Shown piece after piece: positions 1 through 7,999 of a stretch of DNA of 27,017 nt. A program made the position numbers and the translations under genes. The notes under the pieces are model-generated. The model saw only the letters and a program-made list of their open reading frames with translations, made no database searches and was not told where the DNA came from. Each line of letters opens with the position of its first letter. Position 1 is the stretch's first letter. Location: contig JAQXLO010000247.1 of NCBI GenBank assembly GCA_029012165.1, forward strand, positions 1 through 27,017, given 5' to 3'. Origin of the DNA: Oscillospiraceae bacterium (lineage in GTDB: Bacteria > Bacillota > Clostridia > Oscillospirales > Acutalibacteraceae).

Positions 1-650
1 TTGCTGTACAGACTGCCGTCCCGGGAGGCGGTGTACCACGGGTTCTGCGCCGAGATGCGCAGCTTCAGGTGAGCGCCCAGCGCCTGCGCCACGGGAACAT
101 CGGTGTCGCAAAACTTTTCGGAAAGCCATAGCTCTTCCAGATGGTCACAGCTGAAAAAAGCGCCTCGGCCGATGGCTTCCAGCGCATCATTCGTCTCGAA
201 TTCTTCCACCGCAGAGCCATAAAAGGCGTAATCGCCAATGGTGCGCACGCCCTTGCCCAGCTGCACCCTTTCCAGCGCCGAAAAGCTTTCAAAGGCATAC
301 GGCGCCACGCATGTCACGCCGTCCCCGATGACGAGGGCTTTTGCCCTGTCCACGCAGGCGGTATAGTAGGAGGGACGATTTTCTCTGCCGAAGCGGGCGT
401 CCATATCGCCCTCGCCGTCGATGGTCAGGGTGGCGGTCTGTGCGTCGAACTGCCATATCAAATTGGCGCCGACCGTGCCGGAGAGTGCCCCGCTGTCGGA
501 CTGCGCCGAGAGAGTGTGCGACGTCTGCGGTGCCTCCGCCGGCTGTGTGCGGTGGTTATGCACGGTAAACAGCGTAAGCGCCGCAACAATGCCCACGGTC
601 AATACCGCAGCCATGCCGACGCCGAATATCTCCGCTATCTTTTGCTTCAT
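1..650 (-). CDS. BspA-type LRR_5 surface protein (partial, C-terminus off the window)
   Basis: The reading frame runs open from an ATG at 650 to the window edge, so about 216 residues are visible and the C-terminus is missing. The start is supported by an AGGAAAAG ribosome binding site just upstream. The N-terminus (MKQKIAEIFGVGMAAVL...) is one hydrophobic segment, residues about 8-30, either a membrane anchor or an uncleaved signal. Next comes a linker, then the LIWQFDAQTATLTIDGEGDM segment (about 64-83), typical of the domain that opens LRR_5 proteins, and then repeats of the form 'Ig.yAFyg...le.i' (IGDYAFYGSAVEEF, IGRGAFFSC). Such proteins are usually displayed outside the cell and may bind proteins or host surfaces; the ligand cannot be read from sequence. 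The same domain pair occurs at the C-terminus of the kinase at 8000-10966. It is separated by a terminator from the sigma-factor operon and is probably transcribed alone. Confidence 0.85.
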   Translation of the reverse strand, partial: MKQKIAEIFGVGMAAVLTVGIVAALTLFTVHNHRTQPAEAPQTSHTLSAQSDSGALSGTVGANLIWQFDAQTATLTIDGEGDMDARFGRENRPSYYTACVDRAKALVIGDGVTCVAPYAFESFSALERVQLGKGVRTIGDYAFYGSAVEEFETNDALEAIGRGAFFSCDHLEELWLSEKFCDTDVPVAQALGAHLKLRISAQNPWYTASRDGSLYS

Positions 651-753
651 GTCTTTTCCTTTGCACTTTGGTAAAATACTTTCTGCGGGACAAAACTCTT
701 ATCGAAACCAAATAATATATGACAAAAAACAGAAAATCTTACAAAAATTTTTC

Positions 754-788
754 AAAAAAAATCGCCTGCGGTCAAAACAGGCGATTTT
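754..788 (-). terminator. Intrinsic terminator of the ECF sigma operon
   Basis: An 11-bp perfect stem pairs AAAATCGCCTG (758-768) with CAGGCGATTTT (778-788), with a 9-base loop. Read on the minus strand it is followed by a run of Ts (complement of 754-760). It lies just after the small secreted protein gene and before the LRR gene. Confidence 0.85.
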
Positions 789-804
789 TGGGTTTTCTTT
801 CCTT

Positions 805-1197
805 TTATCCGTGACAGGAAGAGATACGGGTACTGCTTACCAGCTCCTCCTCCACATTGCCGCAGCGGGTACAGGTATAGACGTTATATATATTTTTGAC
901 GCACTTGGGCGACGTGGGATAGACGTTGTGGAAAAACTTTGTGGCCGTGCTCGTGGTGTTGCTGTGTCCAAACAGGTCACAGGTCACGTTTCTGGGCTGG
1001 GCAGTTTCCTCGCCGTTGAAATGGGCAAGGATGCGCTGCTGCACTTCTTCGGGGAGATCCTGCTGTATATAGATCGTGACCTCGTAGTCGCCGTCCGGCG
1101 GCACAAGATCCTCCACGGCGCTGGCGTGCAGCAGGGACATTTGCATCGCGGCAAACATAAAAACACAAACAAAACAGAAACTGACAATTTTTTTCAT
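805..1197 (-). CDS. Small secreted cysteine protein, function unknown
   Basis: A 130-residue protein that I do not recognise. It starts with a clear signal peptide (MKKIVSFCFVCVFMFAAMQM, cleavage likely near the HASA at about 24-27), so the rest should be exported. The C-terminal third has a CxxC-type pattern, KCVKNIYNVYTCTRCGN, and ends in SSCHG. It could be a small metal-binding ribbon or a disulfide-bonded fold. The start codon overlaps the stop of the probable anti-sigma gene by four bases (ATGA at 1194-1197), so translation is probably coupled. The setting suggests an extracytoplasmic component or output of the sigma/anti-sigma switch; that is inference. Confidence 0.75.
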   Translation of the reverse strand: MKKIVSFCFVCVFMFAAMQMSLLHASAVEDLVPPDGDYEVTIYIQQDLPEEVQQRILAHFNGEETAQPRNVTCDLFGHSNTTSTATKFFHNVYPTSPKCVKNIYNVYTCTRCGNVEEELVSSTRISSCHG

Positions 1198-2000
1198 TCT
1201 TCAAGACTTCCTTTCATGTTGGTAATCATCCGGTACAGATCCGCATAGCTGTCCGCCGTGAGGACGTACTCGTTTCCTTTGTAGGTGAAGTTGCACTGCT
1301 TTTTCCCCGGATCGACGGTAAAATAGCACAAGTACTGCCCCACCTGTTCGATGCGCCGGCAGGAATGCCTGTACACGTCATCCACGCCCTTGTTCCAAGT
1401 GCAGGAAACGGACACACGTGCCGGTGCGTTGGTGACAAAGACGACCTGCTGATGCACCTTTTCGCTTTTGGCCGTCAGGGACACACTCTTGATAAAATAC
1501 CCTTCAGGCATTTCCGTAGGCACGAGAATGTCGGCATTCGTCTCGCACACAAATTCCTCCACACTCGCATACTCCACGCACGCACCGAGATTTTGCAGCG
1601 TTTCCGGTCCGAAATCAATGCTTTCGCCGGGCCGGAGAATCACGGTCAGATAGTATCCGAAGCGCTCCAAGAGCGTCTCGTCCCCGTTGCTCAGCGGCGT
1701 GATCGCCACGCTGAGCGCCGCAACCAAAAGCAGAAACACAGCCGCAATGCACACCTTGCGCAAAATCCCCTTGACACGGTGCGGCTTCTTTGCGTCACCG
1801 AAGAGTTTGCGCAGCAGCTTTTCCTGTTTTTCTTCCAGCTGCGCATCCGTCGGCATGGCTTCGCCGTCCAGTTCCAAAATATACGCACTGCACTCGCAGA
1901 CCAGCTGCGCATCCATTTCCTGCGGCGGCTTCGCCGTTTCGGCGTCCTGGATCGCCATCAGCTTCTCCAAAAGCACCGCCTTATCCTCCTTGACGCCCAT
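1194..2000 (-). CDS. Membrane-anchored DUF4367-like protein, probable anti-sigma factor
   Basis: A 268-residue protein in three parts: a cytoplasmic N-terminus rich in charged residues (1-80), one transmembrane segment (about 82-101, KVCIAAVFLLLVAALSVAI) and an extracytoplasmic C-terminal domain (about 150-265). The C-terminal domain has the PEGYFIKSVSL opening and the closing pattern (YVLTADSYADLYRMI) typical of DUF4367. It starts 15 bases after the ECF sigma stop codon, behind an AAAGGGGGG ribosome binding site. The usual job of a gene in this position is to hold the sigma factor at the membrane until an outside signal arrives. I do not see a HxxxCxxC zinc anti-sigma motif; CEC at residues 35-37 is the only nearby cysteine pair. 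The anti-sigma role therefore rests on topology, domain and position. Confidence 0.8.
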   Translation of the reverse strand: MGVKEDKAVLLEKLMAIQDAETAKPPQEMDAQLVCECSAYILELDGEAMPTDAQLEEKQEKLLRKLFGDAKKPHRVKGILRKVCIAAVFLLLVAALSVAITPLSNGDETLLERFGYYLTVILRPGESIDFGPETLQNLGACVEYASVEEFVCETNADILVPTEMPEGYFIKSVSLTAKSEKVHQQVVFVTNAPARVSVSCTWNKGVDDVYRHSCRRIEQVGQYLCYFTVDPGKKQCNFTYKGNEYVLTADSYADLYRMITNMKGSLEE

Positions 2001-2015
2001 GCGATCCCCCCTTTC

Positions 2016-2564
2016 TTACCGCATCTTGACCGCCGCAAAGATCAGGATCATCCAAGCGACCTCTGCCATTTCCCGGATATGTTTGCGCATACGGTGCAGC
2101 CGGACGTTCAGCGTGTTCACCGAAATGTCCATCTGCTGCGCCAGTACGGTGCGCTGTGCGTGCTTTTCGTAGATCTCCTCAAACAGCGCCTGCTCCTGCG
2201 GGCTGAGGGCGGTGAGGATCCGGCACTTGATCCGCTCGATCTCGCCGTCCTCGATCTCGTTGTCCCGAAATTCGTACACAAGAGCGGGATCCATCACCTC
2301 GATCCCCTCCTCATACTCCACAAACCGGCTCCTGCGATAGGCGTCACGCTTGGTTTCCAGCAGCTTTTTCTGCGCCACACTGTACAGCCACGCCCGCAGA
2401 TTGTCCGGCTCCAGCTCGGCGCTCTTGGCCTGCAAAAGCAGGAACACCTCCTGCACCACGTCCTCTGCCGCCGACTTGTCGATCAGACGGGCACAGCAGT
2501 AACCGTATACCTCCCTGTAGTGCGTTTTCACGGTATCTTCTATTGTCTCCCGGTCGAGCGCCAT
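2016..2564 (-). CDS. ECF-type RNA polymerase sigma factor
   Basis: A 182-residue sigma-70-family protein with only regions 2 and 4. Region 2 covers roughly residues 10-75 and includes the core-binding stretch DKSAAEDVVQEVFLLL and NLRAWLYSVAQKKLLE. Region 4 covers roughly 115-165, with LSPQEQALFEEIY and the recognition helix DISVNTLNVRLHRMRKHIRE. A hydrophobic tail (VAWMILIFAAV) follows region 4 and is unusual; it may contact the membrane or the partner protein. The start has a good AGGAGGAAC site. The gene leads an operon with the probable anti-sigma factor and a secreted Cys protein. It has its own sigma-A-like promoter at 2593-2621. Which genes it activates is unknown; the LRR gene at 1-650 is one candidate because both upstream regions share a 10-base motif. 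Confidence 0.9.
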   Translation of the reverse strand: MALDRETIEDTVKTHYREVYGYCCARLIDKSAAEDVVQEVFLLLQAKSAELEPDNLRAWLYSVAQKKLLETKRDAYRRSRFVEYEEGIEVMDPALVYEFRDNEIEDGEIERIKCRILTALSPQEQALFEEIYEKHAQRTVLAQQMDISVNTLNVRLHRMRKHIREMAEVAWMILIFAAVKMR

Positions 2565-2592
2565 CTGTGTTCCTCCTGCTGTTTCTGCAAGT

Positions 2593-2621
2593 ATTATACC
2601 ATAAGCCTTTGGGCATCTCCA
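2593..2621 (-). promoter_or_regulatory. Sigma-A promoter of the ECF sigma operon
   Basis: On the minus strand the -10 is TATAAT (complement of 2593-2598), preceded by TG one base away (extended -10). The -35 is TGGAGA (2616-2621) at 17-bp spacing. The predicted start near 2586 gives a leader of about 20 bases. Confidence 0.7.
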
Positions 2622-2818
2622 CGTCTATTACAAAAAAATACGACAAAAAACTTCACAAAATTAACACAAAATTTTGCGGTATTGTTTGTGAATAAAGTAA
2701 ATTTTGTCAAAGGATATAATTTTTTCATGTAATAAAATTCATATTTTGTCATACATATTTGGGTTTTTATACCCAGTATTCAAAAAAAACGATTTCGACG
2801 ACGCACGGCAAATGGGGG

Positions 2819-2847
2819 TTGCGGGTTCTCCCGTTTTGTGCTATAGT
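2819..2847 (+). promoter_or_regulatory. Extended -10 promoter for azlCD
   Basis: TTGCGG (2819-2824), 17 bp, then TATAGT (2842-2847) with TGC directly before it. A predicted start near 2854 excludes a GTG start at 2853 and supports ATG 2898. The stretch 2622-2818 is AT-rich and holds no gene I can support. Confidence 0.55.
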
Positions 2848-2897
2848 TTTCGGTGGCTCGACAAAAGCCGCAATTTAGAGAGAAAGAATCGGATAGG

Positions 2898-3611
2898 ATG
2901 AAAAAAGAAAACACGTTTATGCAGGGGATCGTGGACGGTCTGCCGATCTGTCTGGGCTATGTCTCGGTGGCGTTTGCCTTCGGCATTTTCTCGGTGGGCA
3001 ACGGGCTGTCCGTCTCGGAAGCGGTGCTGATCTCCATGACCAACGTCACCTCCGCCGGTCAGCTGTCCGCCGTGCCGATCATCGCCATGGGCGGCAGCTT
3101 TCTGGAGCTTGCGCTGACGCAGTGCATCATCAATCTGCGCTACTCGCTGATGTCCGTCTCCCTGTCGCAGAAGTTTGACAGAAGCATCCGTCTTTTGGAT
3201 CGCTTTCTTTTGGCATTCGTCAACACCGACGAGGTATTCGCCGTGGCGTCCTCCAAACCGCACAGGGTCAGCCGCCGCTATATGTACGGGCTGATCCTCA
3301 CGCCCTACCTCGGTTGGAGTCTGGGCACGCTGGTCGGCGCACTGGCAGGCGATATTTTCCCGACCATGCTCACCTCCGCTTTGGGGGTGGCGATCTACGG
3401 AATGTTCATCGCCATCGTGCTCCCCGCCTCCAAAAAGAGCCGCTCCACGGCACTGTGCGTTTTGCTGGCCATTGCACTGAGCTGCCTGTTCCGCTTTACG
3501 TCCGGGCTTAGCAAGGTGCCCACCGGCTTTACCATCATTCTCTGCGCCGTTGCCGCCAGCGCCGTATTTGCCCTGATCGACTGCGCAAAGGGTCGGGAGG
3601 CAGACGCATGA
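2898..3611 (+). CDS. azlC: AzlC family branched-chain amino acid exporter, large subunit
   Basis: A 237-residue multi-pass membrane protein with the AzlC signature near the N-terminus (FMQGIVDGLPICLGYVSVAF). Next come SAGQLSAV and a conserved NLRY stretch, a TDEVFAV motif near residue 110, and several further hydrophobic helices. AzlC works with the small AzlD partner to export branched-chain amino acids and analogues such as azaleucine. ATG 2898 was chosen because the in-frame GTG at 2853 would sit at the predicted transcription start. The gene overlaps azlD by four bases (ATGA at 3608-3611), the usual arrangement. No Lrp-type regulator or T-box leader is visible next to it; the leader is only about 44 bases. 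Confidence 0.92.
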   Translation: MKKENTFMQGIVDGLPICLGYVSVAFAFGIFSVGNGLSVSEAVLISMTNVTSAGQLSAVPIIAMGGSFLELALTQCIINLRYSLMSVSLSQKFDRSIRLLDRFLLAFVNTDEVFAVASSKPHRVSRRYMYGLILTPYLGWSLGTLVGALAGDIFPTMLTSALGVAIYGMFIAIVLPASKKSRSTALCVLLAIALSCLFRFTSGLSKVPTGFTIILCAVAASAVFALIDCAKGREADA

Positions 3612-3928
3612 GCGAAAATTTTCCCATCTATCTGCTCGTCATGGCGGGCGTCACGTATCTGGTGCGTATGCTGCCGATGGTGCTGATCAAAAAAGAGATT
3701 CAAAACAAATTCATCCTGGCCTTTCTGCACTATATTCCCTACGCCGTTTTGGCGGTCATGACCGTTCCGGCCGTCTTTTTCGCCACCTCCTGCATTCCCT
3801 CCGCCGTGGTCGGTGTGGTCATCGCCGTGATCCTTGCCTACTTTGAACGCAGTCTTTTGACCGTGGCGTTCGGCTCGTGTGCAGGCGTATTTCTCACCGA
3901 ATGGATTCTGTCCCTGCTGGGCAAATGA
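3608..3928 (+). CDS. azlD: AzlD family branched-chain amino acid exporter, small subunit
   Basis: A 106-residue hydrophobic protein with three to four membrane segments and the AzlD-typical TYLVRMLPMVLIKKEIQNKF and FLHYIPYAVLAVMT stretches. Size and position right after azlC fit the two-subunit export system. The start overlaps the azlC stop by four bases, so the two are almost certainly made together. A strong terminator follows 22 bases later. Confidence 0.92.
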   Translation: MSENFPIYLLVMAGVTYLVRMLPMVLIKKEIQNKFILAFLHYIPYAVLAVMTVPAVFFATSCIPSAVVGVVIAVILAYFERSLLTVAFGSCAGVFLTEWILSLLGK

Positions 3929-3949
3929 GCCGCCCTGACACGTGGAAAT

Positions 3950-3998
3950 CAGAGACTTTCTTTGGCACAGCCGCCGGAGAAAGTCTCTGCTCCTTTTT
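3950..3998 (+). terminator. Intrinsic terminator of azlCD
   Basis: A 12-bp perfect stem pairs CAGAGACTTTCT (3950-3961) with AGAAAGTCTCTG (3978-3989), followed by CTCC and five Ts (3994-3998). Confidence 0.88.
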
Positions 3999-4027
3999 GC
4001 CGAAGTATGAATTTCGACAGCTTTGTC

Positions 4028-4056
4028 TTTACATCGACGAAACATTGTTGTATAAT
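4028..4056 (+). promoter_or_regulatory. Sigma-A promoter of the six-gene wall-synthesis operon
   Basis: TTTACA (4028-4033), 17 bp, TATAAT (4051-4056). The predicted start is near 4063, so translation must begin downstream of the TTG at 4068. No other clear promoter or terminator is seen before 12597. Confidence 0.8.
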
Positions 4057-4103
4057 AGTATGGTAAATTGGGTGCAGTATACGATAAGAAAGGATGTATA
4101 TCA

Positions 4104-5267
4104 TTGGAGATCCGCAGAGGCAAAAAGGATGAATTCTACACCATCATTGACTTTATAGATTTCGTATTTTCCAAAGCGCATGAGCCGCATGATTTTTTGA
4201 AGCTTTACGCCAACCTGTACTTAGAGACGGACGAGTCCATGCACAACATGATCAATATGTGGGACGGCGGTCAGATCGTCGGCTCCATCCTCTCTCTGCC
4301 CCGCACCATGGTCGTCGGCGGCAAGGCGCTGCAGGTGTGCGGCATCGGCTCGGTCGCCTGCCACCCCCGCATGGGCGGCAAGGGCATCATGTCCCGGCTG
4401 ATGACCTACAACAACGAGGAAATGCGCAAGGACGGCGTACATCTCGCCTGTCTCGGCGGACGCCGCAGCCGCTACAACCACTTCGGCTATGAGGAGGGCG
4501 GCACAAATTTCAGCGCAGAGGTGTCCGCAAGCGCCATGCAGGCTCGTCTGCCGGATTACGACGGCAGCCGCTACGCCTTCGTCCCCTTTTCCATGAAGGA
4601 TCGGGAGATGCTGAACGCCTGCCATGCGCTGTACAACAGCAAGCCCATCCACTACGACTACACGCCGGAGGAATTTTTCCTGCGTCTGACCATTCCGTGC
4701 TGCGGCGCCAAGCCCTTCGCCATCCAAAAAGACGGGGAATTCTGCGGCTATGTTTCCTACAGCGACGCAAGCAAACTGAACATCGTGGAGATGACGCTGT
4801 GCGACGACAACGACAGCGCAGACGTCATGCTCACACTGGCGGCACAGCACAAAAAGACGGTCACCATCGACCTGTACGAATATCAGCTTCCCTATTTCCG
4901 CCCCATTGCCGACGTGGGCAGTCTGCTCGGCATGGACGGAAGCGGGATGTGGAAAGTGCTGGACTGGAAGTCCGTTTTGGAAGCACTGCTGACGTTCAAG
5001 GCATCCTACATGACCCTCCCGGAGGGCACCCTTGTGCTGACATTGGGCGATACGACCTACAGCATCACCCTGCGGGACGGCAATGCCACTGTGGCGGAAA
5101 CAGCTCAAAGCCCCGACTTCTCCTTTGGCGAACTGGAGGCGGTCAGTGCACTGACCTCCCCCGTTACCCAGTCCTACTTCGGTCTGTGCGGCGACCTTAC
5201 CAAAATGACCCTTGCCCGCAGCTGGTTCCCGCTGCCGCTGTCCCGCCTGTTTGCGGAAAGAGTATAA
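4104..5267 (+). CDS. Eis-like GNAT N-acetyltransferase
   Basis: A 387-residue protein of the two-part Eis-like type: an N-terminal GNAT fold (about 1-130), a second GNAT-like region, and a C-terminal SCP2-like domain (about 290-387). The acetyl-CoA-binding region shows GIGSVACHPRMGGKGIMSRL, then LACLGGRRSRYNHFGYEEGG, typical of the group. Start choice: a TTG at 4104 lies 9 bases after AAAGGA (4089-4094). An upstream in-frame TTG at 4068 is at the predicted transcription start and has no ribosome binding site, so the protein begins (M)EIRRGKKDE. Members acetylate amines (aminoglycosides, peptides, lysines); the substrate here is unknown. It is the first gene of the operon, 15 bases before rodA. 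Confidence 0.85.
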   Translation: MEIRRGKKDEFYTIIDFIDFVFSKAHEPHDFLKLYANLYLETDESMHNMINMWDGGQIVGSILSLPRTMVVGGKALQVCGIGSVACHPRMGGKGIMSRLMTYNNEEMRKDGVHLACLGGRRSRYNHFGYEEGGTNFSAEVSASAMQARLPDYDGSRYAFVPFSMKDREMLNACHALYNSKPIHYDYTPEEFFLRLTIPCCGAKPFAIQKDGEFCGYVSYSDASKLNIVEMTLCDDNDSADVMLTLAAQHKKTVTIDLYEYQLPYFRPIADVGSLLGMDGSGMWKVLDWKSVLEALLTFKASYMTLPEGTLVLTLGDTTYSITLRDGNATVAETAQSPDFSFGELEAVSALTSPVTQSYFGLCGDLTKMTLARSWFPLPLSRLFAERV

Positions 5268-5282
5268 CCGAAAGGAGCACCT

Positions 5283-6599
5283 ATGGCTTCCAAACCGGAT
5301 CGCCCCATCGGGCGAAAGGTGCCGACCGATCACGGCACCGCCAAAATCGAAAAAAAGAATGCCCCCTTCCACTGGGGCTGGATGCTGCTTTTGCTGACGG
5401 TGTTTCAGCTTTTCTCCTTCACCCAGACCCTGTTCCCGGACGGTGTTTTCAGCGAAAAGCTGGGTCTTGTGTTCCTGCTCTACATCGCCGTGGAATGGCT
5501 CTACATCGCCGTCGCCCGCATGGTGACCCAGCGGGACGACTTTGCGCTGGAAATTCTCGCCTTTTTCCTGTCGGGAATCGGGCTGACCATTTGCGCAAGC
5601 ATCCATGAAACCTATGCCGTCAAGCAGCTGATCGCCATCGGCATGGGTCTGTTCGCCTTTACCGTGCTGTCGTGGATCATCCGCAGTACGGACAGGGCGA
5701 TGGTGCTGCGTATGCCCCTTGCCGTGGCGGCGCTCGGTCTGCTCGCCGCCAACCTTGCGCTGGCCAAAGTGACCAACGGTGCGCTCAACTGGATCACCAT
5801 AGGCGGCATTTCCTTTCAGCCCTCGGAGCTGGTGAAGGTGGCGTTCATCTTCGTCGGCGCCGCAACCTTGGAAAAATTGCAGGCGACCCGCTCACTGACC
5901 AAATATATTCTCTTTTCCATCGCCTGCGTCGGCGCCCTGTTTTTGATGCGTGACTTCGGCACGGCACTGATCTTTTTCTTCACCTTTATCATCATCGCCT
6001 TCATGCGCTCGGGCGACTTCCGTACCCTGATCCTCATCTGTGCGGCGGCACTCATGGGCGCTGTGCTGGTCATCTCCTTCAAACCCTATGTGGCGAACCG
6101 CTTCGCAACCTATCGACACGTCTGGGAATTCATGAACGACAAAGGCTTCCAGCAGACCCGTGTGCTCATCTACAGCGCCAGCGGCGGACTGCTGGGTCTT
6201 GGCATCGGCAACGGCAAGCTGCGCACGGTGTTTGCCGCCTCCACCGACCTTGTGTTCGGCATGGTCTGCGAGGAATGGGGGCTTTTGCTGGGCATCCTGA
6301 TCCTGTTCGCCTTTGCGTTCATCGCTTTCTACGCCGTCCGGGGCGCAAGAAAAAGTTCCTCCATCTTCTACTCCATCGCCGCCGTCTCCGCCGCAGGGAT
6401 GCTCCTGTTCCAGCTGGCGCTGAATGTTTTCGGCATCACCGACCTTTTGCCCATGACCGGCGTTACGCTGCCGTTCATCAGCCGAGGCGGTACAAGCATT
6501 ATCTGCGCATGGTCGCTGTTTGCGTTTATCAAAAGCGTCAGCTTCAACATCGGCGACACGAAGCCCTATCGAGGCAGAAAGGTTAAGGGTCGATTATGA
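5283..6599 (+). CDS. RodA/FtsW (SEDS) family peptidoglycan glycosyltransferase
   Basis: A 438-residue membrane protein with about ten hydrophobic helices. SEDS landmarks in order: GALNWITIGGISFQPSELVK (the fQPSE motif, about residues 165-184), MRDFGTALIFF, GGLLGLGIGNGKLRTVF followed by STDLVFGMVCEEWG, and near the end GVTLPFISRGGTSII. These enzymes polymerise lipid II into glycan strands and work with a class B penicillin-binding protein, which is the next gene, overlapping by four bases (6596-6599). The start follows an AAAGGAG site. RodA and FtsW cannot be told apart safely here. The kinase downstream recalls the actinobacterial rodA-pbpA-pknAB cluster. The charged N-terminal tail of about 30 residues is longer than in most SEDS proteins. 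Confidence 0.92.
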   Translation: MASKPDRPIGRKVPTDHGTAKIEKKNAPFHWGWMLLLLTVFQLFSFTQTLFPDGVFSEKLGLVFLLYIAVEWLYIAVARMVTQRDDFALEILAFFLSGIGLTICASIHETYAVKQLIAIGMGLFAFTVLSWIIRSTDRAMVLRMPLAVAALGLLAANLALAKVTNGALNWITIGGISFQPSELVKVAFIFVGAATLEKLQATRSLTKYILFSIACVGALFLMRDFGTALIFFFTFIIIAFMRSGDFRTLILICAAALMGAVLVISFKPYVANRFATYRHVWEFMNDKGFQQTRVLIYSASGGLLGLGIGNGKLRTVFAASTDLVFGMVCEEWGLLLGILILFAFAFIAFYAVRGARKSSSIFYSIAAVSAAGMLLFQLALNVFGITDLLPMTGVTLPFISRGGTSIICAWSLFAFIKSVSFNIGDTKPYRGRKVKGRL

Positions 6600-7966
6600 A
6601 CAAAACGACCAAACGGGGCTTTGCCCTCATCCCCGTCATTCTCCTTTTCCTTGTCGGCACCGTGACGCTGGTGTATATGTTCGTCGCCCACGGCGCCGCC
6701 TGGTCCTCCAACCGTGCCAACACCCATCTGTTCACCTCCGGCAGTCTGTCCACCGCCGGCGGCATTTACGACACCACCGGCATGGGACTTGCCCGCACCA
6801 GCGGCGGCAAGCGTATCTTTAACCAGAGCCGTGCCGTGCGCAAAGCTACCCTGCACATCGTCGGCGACCCGGCAGGTGTGATCTCCACCGGCGCCCACTC
6901 CGCATACAAGAGCAAGCTGTCCGGCTACAGCTTCGTCAGCGGCATTTACGGTCTGAAAAAATACGGGCAGGGCAACGACCTGACCCTTGCCGTCTCGGCG
7001 GACGCCTGTGTGGCGGCCATGAATGCGCTGGGCAGCTACAACGGCGCTGTCGGCGCCTTTAACTACAAGACCGGCGCCCTGCTGTGCAGCTTTTCCGCAC
7101 CGACCTACGACATCCAAAATCCGCCGTCCGATCCCGACAGTCTGGACGGCGTCTACCTCAACCGCCTGTTTTCCGGCGTCTATACCCCCGGCTCCACCAT
7201 GAAGATCGTCACGGCGCTGTGCGCCATGGAAAACATCCCCGACATCGACACCCGCACCTTCCTGTGTGAGGGCAAGATCCGTATCGGCTCGGGAGACGTG
7301 ATCTGTATGCAGACCCACGGGGAGATCTCCTTCCGTGAGGCGCTGAACAAATCCTGCAACTGCGCCTTTGCCAAGATCGCTGAGATCGTCGGCGCCGACA
7401 AGCTGACCGCCACGGCGCAAAGTCTGGGGTTCAACACCTCCATCCGCACCGACGGCATCCAGCTTGCCATGAGCACCTTTGATGTGCGAAAAGCCAGCAC
7501 CCTCGACCTCGGCTGGGCAGGCATCGGTCAGTACGAAACGCTGGTCAACCCCTGCCACATGATGATGATCGCCGGCGCCATCGCCAACGGCGGGCAGGGC
7601 GTACAGCCCTATGTCATCCGCTCCATGAAGAGCGCATCCGGCGTCACGGTGTACAAGGCCATGACCAAAAATTCCTCCATCACCATCCCCGCCGACAAGG
7701 CCGGACGCCTGCAAAAGCTGCTGCGCTCCAATGTCACCGACTGGTACGGGGACAGCCGCTTCCCCAACTTGCAGATGTGCGGCAAAACGGGTACCGCCGA
7801 GCTGGACGGCAAGACCTCGCACTCCTGGTTTGTCGGCTTCTCCCTGCGGGCGGACTTTCCCGTTGCGGTGGTCGTCGTCGCAGAAAACGCCGGCTCCGGC
7901 AGCGGCGTCGCCATGAACACCGCCAACGCCGTGATGCAGTCCCTTCTCAAGAACAACATTCAATAA
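6596..7966 (+). CDS. Class B penicillin-binding protein (PbpA-like transpeptidase)
   Basis: A 456-residue protein with one N-terminal membrane anchor (about 10-30) and a penicillin-binding transpeptidase domain. All three active-site motifs are present: STMK at 200-203 (nucleophile Ser200), SCN at 253-255 and KTGT at 397-400. The family crosslinks stem peptides of peptidoglycan outside the membrane. The stretch between anchor and catalytic domain (about 170 residues) is short compared with PBP2 or PBP3, resembling actinobacterial PbpA, which also pairs with a RodA. It overlaps the SEDS gene by four bases, supporting a dedicated glycosyltransferase-transpeptidase pair. The kinase gene starts 33 bases later. 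Confidence 0.92.
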   Translation: MNKTTKRGFALIPVILLFLVGTVTLVYMFVAHGAAWSSNRANTHLFTSGSLSTAGGIYDTTGMGLARTSGGKRIFNQSRAVRKATLHIVGDPAGVISTGAHSAYKSKLSGYSFVSGIYGLKKYGQGNDLTLAVSADACVAAMNALGSYNGAVGAFNYKTGALLCSFSAPTYDIQNPPSDPDSLDGVYLNRLFSGVYTPGSTMKIVTALCAMENIPDIDTRTFLCEGKIRIGSGDVICMQTHGEISFREALNKSCNCAFAKIAEIVGADKLTATAQSLGFNTSIRTDGIQLAMSTFDVRKASTLDLGWAGIGQYETLVNPCHMMMIAGAIANGGQGVQPYVIRSMKSASGVTVYKAMTKNSSITIPADKAGRLQKLLRSNVTDWYGDSRFPNLQMCGKTGTAELDGKTSHSWFVGFSLRADFPVAVVVVAENAGSGSGVAMNTANAVMQSLLKNNIQ

Positions 7967-7999
7967 TTTTGCGGATTTCCCGCAGAAACGGAGGTCGCC

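Noticed and set aside
2848..2897. T-box leader upstream of azlC
   Set aside because: The leader is about 44 bases and lacks the long specifier-loop structure and T-box sequence.
2704..2901. Small 65-codon plus-strand open frame before azlC
   Set aside because: It crosses the azlC promoter, has no ribosome binding site and encodes a low-complexity AT-rich peptide.
4068..4103. Longer start (TTG 4068) for the Eis-like gene
   Set aside because: It falls at the predicted transcription start and has no ribosome binding site; TTG 4104 has a well-placed one.
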